Shown: one piece after another, positions 1 to 8,134 of the stretch | How the letters are laid out: the number at the start of each line of letters is the position of its first letter | How positions within the stretch are numbered: position 1 is the stretch's first letter | DNA from: JBBQSN01 sp963825505 | GTDB taxonomy: Bacteria; Actinomycetota; Actinomycetes; Actinomycetales; CAWJMD01 | Length of the DNA stretch: 64,000 bases | Assembly (NCBI GenBank): GCA_963825505.1 | Contig: CAWGTL010000004.1 | Span: 1-64,000 of the forward strand | Direction: 5' to 3' | Position numbers and translations under genes: made by a program | The notes under the pieces: model-generated | The model's database searches: none | Seen by the model: only the letters and a program-made list of their open reading frames with translations | What the model was told of the DNA's origin: nothing

Positions 1-93
1 GGGCCGGGCGTCGGGGACGGAGCCGGGTCGGACCCGCCGCCCGCGGCGCGGACCGGGCGTGCTCCCGCCGGTCTGCCCGTGCAGGTCGCTCAT
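1..93 (-). CDS. mltG: Endolytic transglycosylase MltG, N-terminal fragment (partial)
   Basis: The frame runs off the left edge; only about 31 codons are visible, beginning MSDLHGQTGG and continuing as an arginine/proline-rich stretch, the kind of basic cytoplasmic segment that precedes the single membrane helix of MltG. No catalytic part is in the window. The call rests on gene order: ruvX is followed by mltG in most actinobacteria. The chosen ATG has a CGAGG Shine-Dalgarno-like sequence 6-9 bases upstream. An ATG overlapping the ruvX stop (152..150) opens only 20 codons before a stop at 90-92. MltG cleaves nascent peptidoglycan and ends glycan-strand elongation. Confidence 0.45.
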   Translation of the reverse strand, partial: MSDLHGQTGGSTPGPRRGRRVRPGSVPDARP

Positions 94-148
94 CCGAGCC
101 TCGATCCGGAGCGGTTCCGGCGCGTCAGCCTGCTGTTCGTCCAGCGCG

Positions 149-661
149 TCATCCCGGGTCGGCCTCCTGCGCCGGCGGGTGCGGACGGTCCGTCCCCGCG
201 CCGGGTTCCACCAGCGAACCCGGTGCACGACCCGACGCCCTCTCGGCGTCGAGCGCGTCCTGCAGCAGCACCACCGCCGCGACCTGGTCGATCACCGCAC
301 GGTGCCTGCGTCCGCGCACCCCGGATCCGTGGAGCTGCCGGTGGGCAGCCACGGTGCTCAGACGCTCGTCCACCAGCCGCACCGGGACCGGCGCCAGCAG
401 GCGGGCGAGGGCCACAGCGTAGCCACGTGCCGCCTCCGCGGCGGGACCCTCGCGCCCGGACAGGTGCACCGGCAGGCCCACCAGCACCTCCACGGCCCCT
501 CGTTCGGCCGCCTCGGCGGCGATCGAGCGGTGGTCGTCGGCGCCGTCCGCGTCGCGCGCGAGGGTGGCGACCGCCGAGGCCAGCAGGCCGGAGGGGTCGC
601 TCGCAGCCAGACCGACGCGGACGGTGCCGACGTCGACGCCGAGGCGCACGCCCCACCTCAT
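149..661 (-). CDS. ruvX: RuvX/YqgF-type putative Holliday junction resolvase (pre-16S rRNA nuclease family)
   Basis: The 170-residue product has the RNase H-like fold signature of YqgF: a start of RLGVDVGTVRVGLAASDP containing the first catalytic Asp, a central VEVLVGLPVHLSG strand, and VDERLSTVAAHRQL carrying the DER/T motif. A pro/arg-rich tail follows the conserved DQVAAVVLLQDAL segment. The family acts on 16S rRNA 5' ends or branched DNA; which activity applies here cannot be read from the sequence. The ATG overlaps the alaS stop (ATGA), so translation is probably coupled in an alaS-ruvX-mltG operon. Length is normal for the family. Confidence 0.9.
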   Translation of the reverse strand: MRWGVRLGVDVGTVRVGLAASDPSGLLASAVATLARDADGADDHRSIAAEAAERGAVEVLVGLPVHLSGREGPAAEAARGYAVALARLLAPVPVRLVDERLSTVAAHRQLHGSGVRGRRHRAVIDQVAAVVLLQDALDAERASGRAPGSLVEPGAGTDRPHPPAQEADPG

Positions 662-3360
662 CGGCTCATCCGGCCGGCGGTCACCGTCTCGCCGACGGCG
701 TGCTCGACCGCCCGCAGCGCGGCGGGAACGGCCGCCGGGTCCGTGCCGCCCCCCTGCGCCAGGTCGTCCTTGCCGCCGCCGCCCCCGCCGAGCGTCTGCG
801 CCGCCACGCGCACGAGCGCACCGGCCTTGATCCCCCACTCACGGGCGGTGGGGTTGGTCGCGACCACCACGACCGGGCGGTCCTTGGCCACGCCGGACAC
901 CGCCACCACGGACGGTCGGGCGTCGCCCAGCCGGCCCCGCACGTCGAGCGCGAGGGCACGGACGTCGTCGGCGGACGAGACCGCACCGGCGTCGTGGCCG
1001 ACGAAGGCGACGCCGAACACGTCGGTGGGCGACTGCGCGAGCGAGCCCGCCACGGCCAGCACCTGCTGGGCCGCCTGTCCGGACAGCCGCTTCTCGGCGG
1101 CCTTGAGCTGTGACAGCAGCGCGGCGATGCGGTCGGGCAGCTCCTCGGGACGGGTCTTGAGCGCGTCGGCCGCGGCCGCGAGCAGCGCGCGCTCGGCGGC
1201 CAGCGACCGGAACGCCTCGATGCCCACCAGCGACTCGACACGGCGCACGCCGGCACCCACCGACGACTCGCCGGTGAGCGCGAGCAGCCCGACCTGGGAG
1301 GAGCGGGCGACGTGCGTGCCGCCGCACAGCTCCCGGCTCCACTCCCCGCCCATCTCGACCACGCGGACCTGCTCGTCGTAGGTCTCGCCGAACAGCGCCA
1401 GGGCACCGAGCTCGCGCGCCTGCGGCAGGGTCATGAAGGTGGCGCTCACCGGGAGGTCGCGGCGGAGGGCGAGGTTCGCCACCTCCTCGACCTCGCTGCG
1501 GGTGGCCGGCGACAGCGCGTTCGGCCAGGCGAAGTCGAGCCGCAGGTAGCCGGGCTTGTTGTACGAGCCGGACTGCAGGGCCGTGGGGCCGAGCACCTCG
1601 CGCAGCGACGCGTGCACCACGTGGGTGCCGGAGTGCGCCTGGCACGCGCCGAGGCGCCACTGCTCGTCGACCTGGGCCAGCACCTCCTGGCCCGCGCGCA
1701 CCTCGCCGGCGCCGACCTCGACCCGGTGCACGACCAGGCCCTTGACCGGGCGCTGGACGTCGAGCACGTCCAGGCGCAGGCCGTCGTGGCCGGTGATGGT
1801 GCCTGCGTCGGAGTCCTGGCCGCCGGACTCGGCGTAGAAGGGGGTCTCCTCCAGCACGACCTCGACGACCTGGCCCTGCTCGGCGGCCTCGACCGGTTCG
1901 CCGTCCAGGAGGATCCCGCGGACGGTGGTGCCGGTGCTGAGGCCGGTGTACCCCGTGAACGTCGTGGCACCGGCGTCGCGCAGCGCCCGGTACGCCGTGG
2001 TGTCGGCCCGGCCGCCCTTCTTGGCGCGCGCATCGGCCTTGGCCCGCTCGCGCTGGGCCGTCATCAGCCGGGTGAAGCCCTCGCGGTCGACCGTGACGCC
2101 CTGTTCGGCCGCCATCTCCAGCGTCAGGTCGATCGGGAAGCCGTAGGTGTCGTGCAGCTGGAAGGCCTGCTCCCCCTGCAGCGTGGCCGCACCGCCCTCG
2201 CCCGCCGCGGACCGCACCTGCTTCACCGCGGTGTCGAGCATGACCGTGCCGGACGCGAGGGTGCGCCGGAACGCCTCCTCCTCCGCGTACGCCACCGCCG
2301 AGATCCGGCCGAAGTCGGCCTCCAGCTCGGGGTAGGACTGCGTCATCCGCTCCAGGCTCACCGGCAGCAGCTCGGGCAGGGTGGCGGCGTCGACGCCGAG
2401 CAGCTTCATCGCCCGCACGCTGCGGCGCAGCAGGCGGCGCAGGACGTAGCCGCGGCCCTCGTTGCCGGGGGTGATGCCGTCACCGATGAGCATCAGGCCC
2501 GAGCGCAGGTGGTCGGCGACCACGCGCATCCGCACGTCGTCGTCGTGGTCGGCGCCGTAGCGGCGGCCGGACAGCTCGGCCGCCTTCTCGATGACGGGGT
2601 AGACCTCGTCGATCTCGTAGAGGTTGTCGACGCCCTGCAGCAGGTACGCCACGCGCTCCAGGCCCATGCCGGTGTCGATGTTCTTGCTCGGCAGCGGGCC
2701 GACGACCTCGAACTCCTCCTTGCTGCGGACGTCGGTGACCTCCTCCTGCATGAAGACGAGGTTCCAGATCTCGAGGAAGCGGTCCTCGTCGACGACCGGG
2801 CCGCCGTCGGGCCCGTACTCGGCGCCGCGGTCGACGTAGATCTCGCTGCAGGGGCCGCCGGGGCCGGCGACGCCGGTGTGCCAGTAGTTGTCCTTGCGGC
2901 CGCGGCGCTGGATGCGCTCGGCCGGCAGGCCGGCGACCTTGCGCCACAGCAGCTCGGCCTCGTCGTCGCCCTCCAGCACGGTGACCCAGATCTTGTCCGG
3001 GTCGAAGCCGTAGCCGCCGTCGTGCTGCTCGTTGGTGATCAGCTCCCAGGCGTACTCGATCGCGCCTTCCTTGAAGTAGTCGCCGAACGAGAAGTTGCCG
3101 TTCATCTGGAAGAACGTGCCGTGCCGCGTGGTCTTGCCGACCTCCTCGATGTCGAGGGTGCGCACGCACTTCTGGACGCTGGTGGCGCGCTGCCACGGCG
3201 GGGTCTGCTGCCCGGTGAGGTACGGGATGAACGGCACCATGCCCGCCACGGTGAACAGCAGGGTCGGGTCGTCGCTGATGAGCGAGGAGCTCGGGACGAC
3301 GGCGTGGCCGCGCTCGGAGAAGTACGACAGCCAGCGTCGGCGGATCTCGGCGGTCTCCAT
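658..3360 (-). CDS. alaS: Alanyl-tRNA synthetase
   Basis: The 900-residue protein is full length for bacterial AlaRS. It starts METAEIRRRWLSYFSERGH, the class II core entry; GGPCSEIYVDRG is the active-site segment. The editing domain shows the zinc-binding H-x3-H of AHSGTHVVHA near residue 573 and CGGTH near residue 680. The C-terminal DHHA1 domain ends with the glycine-rich LGGGGGGKDDLAQGGG near residue 858. It charges tRNA-Ala in the cytosol and clears mischarged Ser/Gly. Two small genes lie upstream in the same direction and ruvX overlaps its stop. Confidence 0.98.
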   Translation of the reverse strand: METAEIRRRWLSYFSERGHAVVPSSSLISDDPTLLFTVAGMVPFIPYLTGQQTPPWQRATSVQKCVRTLDIEEVGKTTRHGTFFQMNGNFSFGDYFKEGAIEYAWELITNEQHDGGYGFDPDKIWVTVLEGDDEAELLWRKVAGLPAERIQRRGRKDNYWHTGVAGPGGPCSEIYVDRGAEYGPDGGPVVDEDRFLEIWNLVFMQEEVTDVRSKEEFEVVGPLPSKNIDTGMGLERVAYLLQGVDNLYEIDEVYPVIEKAAELSGRRYGADHDDDVRMRVVADHLRSGLMLIGDGITPGNEGRGYVLRRLLRRSVRAMKLLGVDAATLPELLPVSLERMTQSYPELEADFGRISAVAYAEEEAFRRTLASGTVMLDTAVKQVRSAAGEGGAATLQGEQAFQLHDTYGFPIDLTLEMAAEQGVTVDREGFTRLMTAQRERAKADARAKKGGRADTTAYRALRDAGATTFTGYTGLSTGTTVRGILLDGEPVEAAEQGQVVEVVLEETPFYAESGGQDSDAGTITGHDGLRLDVLDVQRPVKGLVVHRVEVGAGEVRAGQEVLAQVDEQWRLGACQAHSGTHVVHASLREVLGPTALQSGSYNKPGYLRLDFAWPNALSPATRSEVEEVANLALRRDLPVSATFMTLPQARELGALALFGETYDEQVRVVEMGGEWSRELCGGTHVARSSQVGLLALTGESSVGAGVRRVESLVGIEAFRSLAAERALLAAAADALKTRPEELPDRIAALLSQLKAAEKRLSGQAAQQVLAVAGSLAQSPTDVFGVAFVGHDAGAVSSADDVRALALDVRGRLGDARPSVVAVSGVAKDRPVVVVATNPTAREWGIKAGALVRVAAQTLGGGGGGKDDLAQGGGTDPAAVPAALRAVEHAVGETVTAGRMSR

Positions 3361-3439
3361 GGGTGGTCCTCGTCAGGTCGGTTCGGGGTAGGACGACGGT
3401 CGGCGCGGACCGGCTGTCCTGGCCGGCGGGCAGGGCCCG

Positions 3440-3727
3440 TCAGGCGCGGTCGTCGACCTCGCTGGCCGGGTGGTCGAGCAGGTCGGCGACACCGCGTCCG
3501 TCGAGGTCTCCCGTCACGGCGGCGCGCAGCACCTCCTCGCGCTCGGCCGCGGACTCCCGCACCGCGTCGGCGAACTCCCGCAGGCCGTCGCCCAGGCTGG
3601 ACAGGCCCTCGCCCAGGTTCCCGGCGATCCCCTGCGGGGTGTACTGCTGGGCCACCTGGCCGGCCTTGCGGACGACCAGCACCCCGACGGCCGCGCCGAG
3701 CGCGATCCAGAACACCCGGCGGATCAC
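3440..3727 (-). CDS. Small membrane-anchored protein (DUF6167-like)
   Basis: This 95-residue protein has one N-terminal membrane helix (VFWIALGAAVGVLVV), then a charged amphipathic part with QYTPQGIAGNLGEGLSSLGDGLREFADAVRES, typical of the short proteins found just upstream of alaS in actinobacteria. Its ATG overlaps the stop of the DUF948 gene (ATGA), so the two are translated together. Function is unknown; an envelope-associated accessory role is only an inference from the helix and pairing. Confidence 0.8.
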   Translation of the reverse strand: MIRRVFWIALGAAVGVLVVRKAGQVAQQYTPQGIAGNLGEGLSSLGDGLREFADAVRESAAEREEVLRAAVTGDLDGRGVADLLDHPASEVDDRA

Positions 3728-4125
3728 GACTTCCTCCGGCGCCCGCGGGTGGCCCCGACCTTGCGGCCGCTCATCGCCTGGCGGACCCCGTAGCTGAACG
3801 CCGCGACCTTGATCACCGGCGACCCGAGGGTGGCGGCGAACAGCGCGGTGAGCGCCGAGACGTTGGTGGCCACCTGGACGCCGTTGTCGCTGATGACCCC
3901 GACCTTGGTCGTGATCGTGTCGACCTTCTCCAGCTGGTGGTTGGTGTGCCCCACCGTGGTGGTCACCCCGCCGATCAGCGGCACCGTCTCGTCCGAGAGG
4001 TTCTTGATGGTGCGGCGCGTCTCGTCCAGCACCCGGCCGAGCTTGACCAGCGGCACGGCCAGGAACCCGACGAGCAGGACCAGGGCCAGGGCAGCGATGA
4101 GGCCCGCGATCTCTCCCAAGGACAT
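3724..4125 (-). CDS. DUF948 domain-containing membrane protein
   Basis: The 133-residue protein has an N-terminal transmembrane helix (IAGLIAALALVLLVGFLAVPLV), then a helical segment rich in Thr/Val (LDETRRTIKNLSDETVPLIG) and a basic tail ending GRRRKS. This is the DUF948 pattern found between rpsD and alaS in many actinobacteria. The helix-plus-coil layout suggests a membrane-tethered coiled coil; no function is established. It overlaps the following DUF6167-like gene by four bases. Confidence 0.85.
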   Translation of the reverse strand: MSLGEIAGLIAALALVLLVGFLAVPLVKLGRVLDETRRTIKNLSDETVPLIGGVTTTVGHTNHQLEKVDTITTKVGVISDNGVQVATNVSALTALFAATLGSPVIKVAAFSYGVRQAMSGRKVGATRGRRRKS

Positions 4126-4168
4126 GGTCGCGACCCTATCGCGGGGTCCGCGAAGGCCCCACCGCAGT

Positions 4169-4210
4169 TGTCACCACCGCATCAGCCCCCCGCCTGGTGC
4201 GGTGGTGACA
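4169..4210 (-). terminator. Hairpin downstream of rpsD
   Basis: Bases 4169-4181 and 4198-4210 form a perfect 13-bp inverted repeat (TGTCACCACCGCA against its complement). Allowing one G-U pair, the stem extends inward to 17 bp with an 8-nt loop. It lies 18 bp past the rpsD stop and before the DUF948 gene. No T-run follows, as is usual for actinobacterial hairpin terminators. A symmetric protein-binding site is the alternative. Confidence 0.6.
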
Positions 4211-4227
4211 GCTCGTCCGGGACGGTC

Positions 4228-4857
4228 TCAGCGGGCGTAGAACTCCACGACCTTGGAGACGTCGCAGCGGATCGGCACCAGCTCCAGGGCGGGCGGCGCG
4301 AGCAGGGTGACCTCCAGGTCGGCGAGCCGGACGTCGAGGTAGGCGGGCACCTGCGGCAGCAGGTCGGCGTGACCGCCGGCCGCGGCGACCTGGAACGGCA
4401 CCTTGTCGCGGCTCCTCGGCGCGATCGACACCGTCTGGCCGGGAGCGACCCGGTACGACGGCTTGTCGACCCGGTGGCCGTCGACCAGCACGTGGTGGTG
4501 GGTGACCGCCTGGCGGGCCTGGGCCGTGGTGCGGGCCAGGCCGGCGCGCAGCACCACGGCGTCGAGGCGGCGCTCGAGCACTTCCACCAGCACGTCGCCG
4601 GTGCGCCGACCGGACCGCTTCGCCTCGTCGACGGCGCGGCGCATCTGCTTCTCCCGGATGCCGTACTGGGCCCGCAGCCGCTGCTTCTCGCGCAGCCGCA
4701 CCGCGAAGTCGCTCTCGTTGCGGCGGCGGGAGCGGCCGTGCATCCCCGGCGGGTACGGCCGGTTCTCCATCAGCCGCTCGGCCTTGGGGGTCAGCGGGAT
4801 GCCGAGGGCGCGGGAGAGGCGGACCTGGCGTCGGGAGCGGTCGGGACTGGCGGGCAC
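4228..4857 (-). CDS. rpsD: 30S ribosomal protein S4
   Basis: The 209-residue S4 has the N-terminal RRQVRLSRALGIPLTPKAERLM region, PYPPGMHGRSRR, and the S4 RNA-binding domain at RRLDAVVLRAGLARTTAQARQAVTHHHVLVDGHRV. It lacks the N-terminal Cys4 zinc site, so it is the zinc-independent form. S4 is a primary 16S rRNA binder that starts small-subunit assembly. Here rpsD stands alone near alaS, not in the rpsM-rpsK-rpsD-rpoA operon, an arrangement known in several actinobacteria. The nearby hairpin suggests a single-gene transcript. Confidence 0.97.
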   Translation of the reverse strand: MPASPDRSRRQVRLSRALGIPLTPKAERLMENRPYPPGMHGRSRRRNESDFAVRLREKQRLRAQYGIREKQMRRAVDEAKRSGRRTGDVLVEVLERRLDAVVLRAGLARTTAQARQAVTHHHVLVDGHRVDKPSYRVAPGQTVSIAPRSRDKVPFQVAAAGGHADLLPQVPAYLDVRLADLEVTLLAPPALELVPIRCDVSKVVEFYAR

Positions 4858-4939
4858 GGGGTCTCCTGATCGGGTGCGGCACGCACGGTCGACAACCGCG
4901 GGTGCCCCGCGGGCCTGCGACGGCGGCTGCTGAACCCCG

Positions 4940-6415
4940 TCAGGGGACCTCGACGACCAGGACGTCGGTGAAACCCTCCGACACGGTGCTGGTGAAGGGG
5001 TACTCCCCCGGGTCGGTCGGAGCGGTGAAGGTCGTCAGGGTCCGACCCGGCAGCCGCAGGTCGAACGAGCCGTCCTGCGCCGTCAGGGTCACGGCCTCGG
5101 TGCTGCGGTTGAAGACCGTCACCGCCTGCCCCGGAGTCACCGGGCCGGCCACGTGGAACCGCGTCTCGTCGACGAGCACGCTGACGGTGAGGTCACCGTG
5201 GTCGTGGGCGCTCATGTCCTCCGGCTCGCCCTCCGAGAGCGGGACGCCGCCACCGTCGGCCGGTCGTGACGTGGGGGCGTCGCCCGGTGCGGCGGGCGGC
5301 GACGAGGCCGTAGGGGCACCGGTCGGCGCGACCAGCGGCGGCGCCGTGCCGGCCAGCGCGACCGCCAGGCCGGTGGCGGCGAGCAGGACGACGACCTCGG
5401 CGACGGCGAAGCGCACGAACGCGCCGCGCGACCCCGCCCGCAGCCTCGGGAGGGTGCGCCGTCGGTGCCGCCAGCCGACGGTGCCGAGCGCGAGCAGGGC
5501 GACGGTCTTGGCGAGCAGGATCGCGCCGTACGCGCTCGAGGCCAGCGCGCCGAGCGCCGCCGCTCCTCCCACGACCACCCACGTGCTCGCCAGGCCGGTC
5601 ACCCCGGTCAGGACGAAGCAGCCGAAGGCCAGCGTGCTGAATCGCGTCGCCGCGCGGGCGAGGTCGGGGCCGCGCCGGACCAGCAGCACCAGCGCCGCGA
5701 GCCCACCCACCCACGCCGTGGCCACGACGACGTGCACGGACAGCAGCGGCACGGCCGCGACGTGGTCGGGGTCGGAGGCGGCGTGGCCAGCGAGCACCTG
5801 CGGCAGCACCAGGCCCGCCGCGGCGATCAGGAGCGCCGTGCCCGCCGGCCCACGACGGCCGGCACCCAGCGCGACGAGCGCGGTGAGACCGGCGAGGAGG
5901 GCCACGAGGACGCCCGAACGCGCGTCCGGCAGGGCCGGTACCAGGGTCAGGACGTCGGCGACCTGCAGGTCGGGCAGCGGGACGGCGAGCAGCTCGGACA
6001 CGGCCAGGGCGACCTGGGCCAGGGCGGCGACGGCCCACCCGGCGGCTGCCACCGAGGCGGTCCGTGCCGCGCGGGCGGCGGCAGGACCACCCGGCAGCAG
6101 CAAGGCGGCCAGCAGCAGTGCGCCCACGCAGGCGACCGCCAGGACGCGCACCGCCACCCGGCTCAGGACCAGTCCGATCTCGGTACCCGCTCCGGCGTCG
6201 GGCAGCCCGACGATGTCAGTGGTGTCGGAGCCGGCCGCGCGCAGCAGCAGGACCGCGCCCGTGAGCACCGCGACCACGAGCGCGCCTGCGAACACGGCGA
6301 GGGCCTGCGACCCGTGGCGACGACCGGGAGGCGAGACAGGTGCTGGAACGTCGACCGGCGGCGTCCCGCCGGCCGGAGGGGGTCCGACCGCAGAGGCCGT
6401 CGGGGCGGAGGTCAC
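4940..6415 (-). CDS. CopD-family copper membrane protein with C-terminal cupredoxin-like domain
   Basis: The 491-residue protein has a proline-rich N-terminus, about nine predicted membrane helices, and the CopD segment HVVVATAWVGGLAAL followed by RFSTLAFGCFVLTGVTG. After the last helix (about residue 350) a Pro/Ala-rich linker leads to a beta domain of roughly 100 residues that looks like a cupredoxin (DPGEYPFTSTVSEGFTDVLVVE). The usual Cys-His-Met copper ligands are absent from that last loop, so the domain may have lost copper binding. A GTG start overlaps the sortase stop (GTGA), placing it last in a three-gene surface operon. CopD proteins move copper across the membrane; direction and substrate here are inferred. 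Confidence 0.8.
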   Translation of the reverse strand: MTSAPTASAVGPPPAGGTPPVDVPAPVSPPGRRHGSQALAVFAGALVVAVLTGAVLLLRAAGSDTTDIVGLPDAGAGTEIGLVLSRVAVRVLAVACVGALLLAALLLPGGPAAARAARTASVAAAGWAVAALAQVALAVSELLAVPLPDLQVADVLTLVPALPDARSGVLVALLAGLTALVALGAGRRGPAGTALLIAAAGLVLPQVLAGHAASDPDHVAAVPLLSVHVVVATAWVGGLAALVLLVRRGPDLARAATRFSTLAFGCFVLTGVTGLASTWVVVGGAAALGALASSAYGAILLAKTVALLALGTVGWRHRRRTLPRLRAGSRGAFVRFAVAEVVVLLAATGLAVALAGTAPPLVAPTGAPTASSPPAAPGDAPTSRPADGGGVPLSEGEPEDMSAHDHGDLTVSVLVDETRFHVAGPVTPGQAVTVFNRSTEAVTLTAQDGSFDLRLPGRTLTTFTAPTDPGEYPFTSTVSEGFTDVLVVEVP

Positions 6416-7138
6416 GCGGGCTCCACGAGGCTGGCGAACACCACGGTGTTGTCGACGTAGTGCCCTGCGGCGCGGTCGAACTCACCACCGCAGGTGATGA
6501 GACGCAGCTCGGGGCCGGTGGTGTTCCCGTACACGTCGAGGGTCGGGAAGTCGTCCTTGGGGTAGCTGCGGACGTCGTCGACCCGGAAGGTCACGGTCGA
6601 CCCGTCGTCACGCGTGACGGCGATCTCGTCGCCGACGCGCAGGTCGCCGAGCCGGTAGAACACCGACGGCCCGTTCTCCGCGCTGTCCACGTGGCCCTCG
6701 AGCACGGCGGGGCCGACCGCGCCGGGCCGCGGCGACTCCTCGAACCAGGCCGCCTTGTCGTAGTCCGGGCCCTCGGGCACCTCGAGCGTCCCGTCCGCCC
6801 GCAGCCCCACGGTGATGAGATCGGAGCTCACGTCGATGGCCGGGACGGTGAGCGCGACGGGCAGCGGCTGCGGGACGGCGGCCGCGGGATCCTCGGCCGC
6901 GGCCGTCGTGGGGGACGGCCCCGGGAAGACGGCCGCGGCGAGTCGTGGGCGACGTCGTGGGCGCGGCGGTGGTCGGACGTGCCACGGGAGGAGCCGGCGG
7001 GTCACCGTCCTGGCCGAGCACTCCGAGCGCGACCGCGGCGGACCCGCCCACGAGGAGCAGGGCCGCCGCGGCGGCGGTCCAGCGGCCAGGACGCCGACCG
7101 GCCGGGGAGGACCCCGGACCGTCGGCGTCCGTGACCAT
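6412..7138 (-). CDS. Class F sortase, reading frame interrupted
   Basis: The catalytic part reads in one frame: TVPAIDVSSDLITVGLRADG, GPAVLEGHVDS with the catalytic His, and LRLITCGGEFDRAAGHY with the catalytic Cys and a following Arg, as in class F sortases. The N-terminus (MVTDADGPGSSPAGRR, then a membrane helix) reads in another frame and begins with an ATG overlapping the stop of the upstream anchored protein (TGATG). Removing one C from the run at 6947-6949 joins the two frames as TTSPRLAAAVFPGP. I read this as one gene with a one-base error or a fresh frameshift. If the frameshift is real, the anchor is lost. Sortases link surface proteins to peptidoglycan outside the membrane. Confidence 0.82.
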
Positions 7139-7953
7139 CAGAGGTTGATCTGCGTGGCCTGCACGGCCTGCTGGCGACGGCGGACGACCAGGTAGGTGCC
7201 ACCCAGCGCGGCGAGCGCCCCGGCCCCGATCAGGCCCGCGTTCTCCACGCCGGACGTGGCGCCGGCGCCGGTGTCGACACCGCCACCGGGCATCGCGCCC
7301 ATCTGCGAGGCGTTCAGAACGCCGCAGATGGCGGGGTCGGTGGCCTCGCCGGGCAGCGACGGGTCGAGGTCGGACACGCCGCGCTCACCCGGGCTGTAGG
7401 TGCCGTCACCGTCGTGGTCGACGCCGTGGACGACCACGGCGGCCTCGCCGGACAGGATGTCCTCGGCGACCTCCTCGGTCACCTGAACGTCACCGCGGGA
7501 GTAGTCGATGTCCGCGGTGGCCGCGAACCGGTCGACGGCCAGACCCGAGTCGGGCGAGGTGTCCCCGGAGGTGGTGAGGGACACCACGATCGGGCCGTAG
7601 GCGGCGCCGGTCTCGGTGGTGGTGAGGTGCTGGGCCGGGTCGGTCTCGCCCTCCAGGGCCGCGGCGGTGTTGTCGGCCTCGGTCGGGCAGGTGTTCCGCG
7701 AGTCCTCGCCGTAGTGGATGTGGGCGGCGTGCGGTGCGCCGTCCAGCAGGCCGGTCGCGGCGAGGGTGAAGGACAGCGTGGTGCCGCTGATCTCGACCAT
7801 GGCCTGCCCGCTGCCGTCGACCCCGTTGACCGGGACGGGCGTCAGCTCGCCCTGCACCGAGCCGTCGGCGGCCATGGCCGGCCCGGCGGTGGCGAAGGCG
7901 GCACTGAGGCCGAGAGCGGTGACTGCCAGGGTGGTTCGCGTGGTGCGCCTCAC
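7138..7953 (-). CDS. Secreted CHRD-like protein with C-terminal membrane/sorting tail
   Basis: The 271-residue product begins at a GTG with an AAGGAG ribosome site eight bases upstream. It has a signal peptide (VRRTTRTTLAVTALGLSAAF, cut after AMA), then a CHRD-like domain with GQAMVEISGTTLSFTL and PHAAHIHYGED. DHDGDGTYSPGE resembles an EF-hand calcium loop. The tail has a hydrophobic helix (GLIGAGALAALGGTYLVV) followed by RRRQQ, the layout of a wall-sorting signal, but no LPXTG motif is present. The sortase follows directly, so this is its likely substrate. Function is otherwise unknown. Confidence 0.8.
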   Translation of the reverse strand: MRRTTRTTLAVTALGLSAAFATAGPAMAADGSVQGELTPVPVNGVDGSGQAMVEISGTTLSFTLAATGLLDGAPHAAHIHYGEDSRNTCPTEADNTAAALEGETDPAQHLTTTETGAAYGPIVVSLTTSGDTSPDSGLAVDRFAATADIDYSRGDVQVTEEVAEDILSGEAAVVVHGVDHDGDGTYSPGERGVSDLDPSLPGEATDPAICGVLNASQMGAMPGGGVDTGAGATSGVENAGLIGAGALAALGGTYLVVRRRQQAVQATQINL

Positions 7954-8134
7954 GGAGGGTTCTCCTTCACGTCGGGCCCGCGCGACGATCACGACGTCGC
8001 TGTCAGGCCGGTAGAGCCCGGTGCGAGACGGGGGGCCTCGTCGACCGCGGCGTGCAGAGGGTTCGAGCCGCGACTGTGCGGGGATTGGTCCGGCGTGCGA
8101 CTTTCGTCCTGCCGCAGCGGGATCCGGTCCGCGG

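Noticed and set aside
1312..4869. An 1185-codon plus-strand open frame over alaS and rpsD
   Set aside because: Antisense shadow of alaS, the DUF6167/DUF948 genes and rpsD; protein sequence is compositionally biased without motifs.
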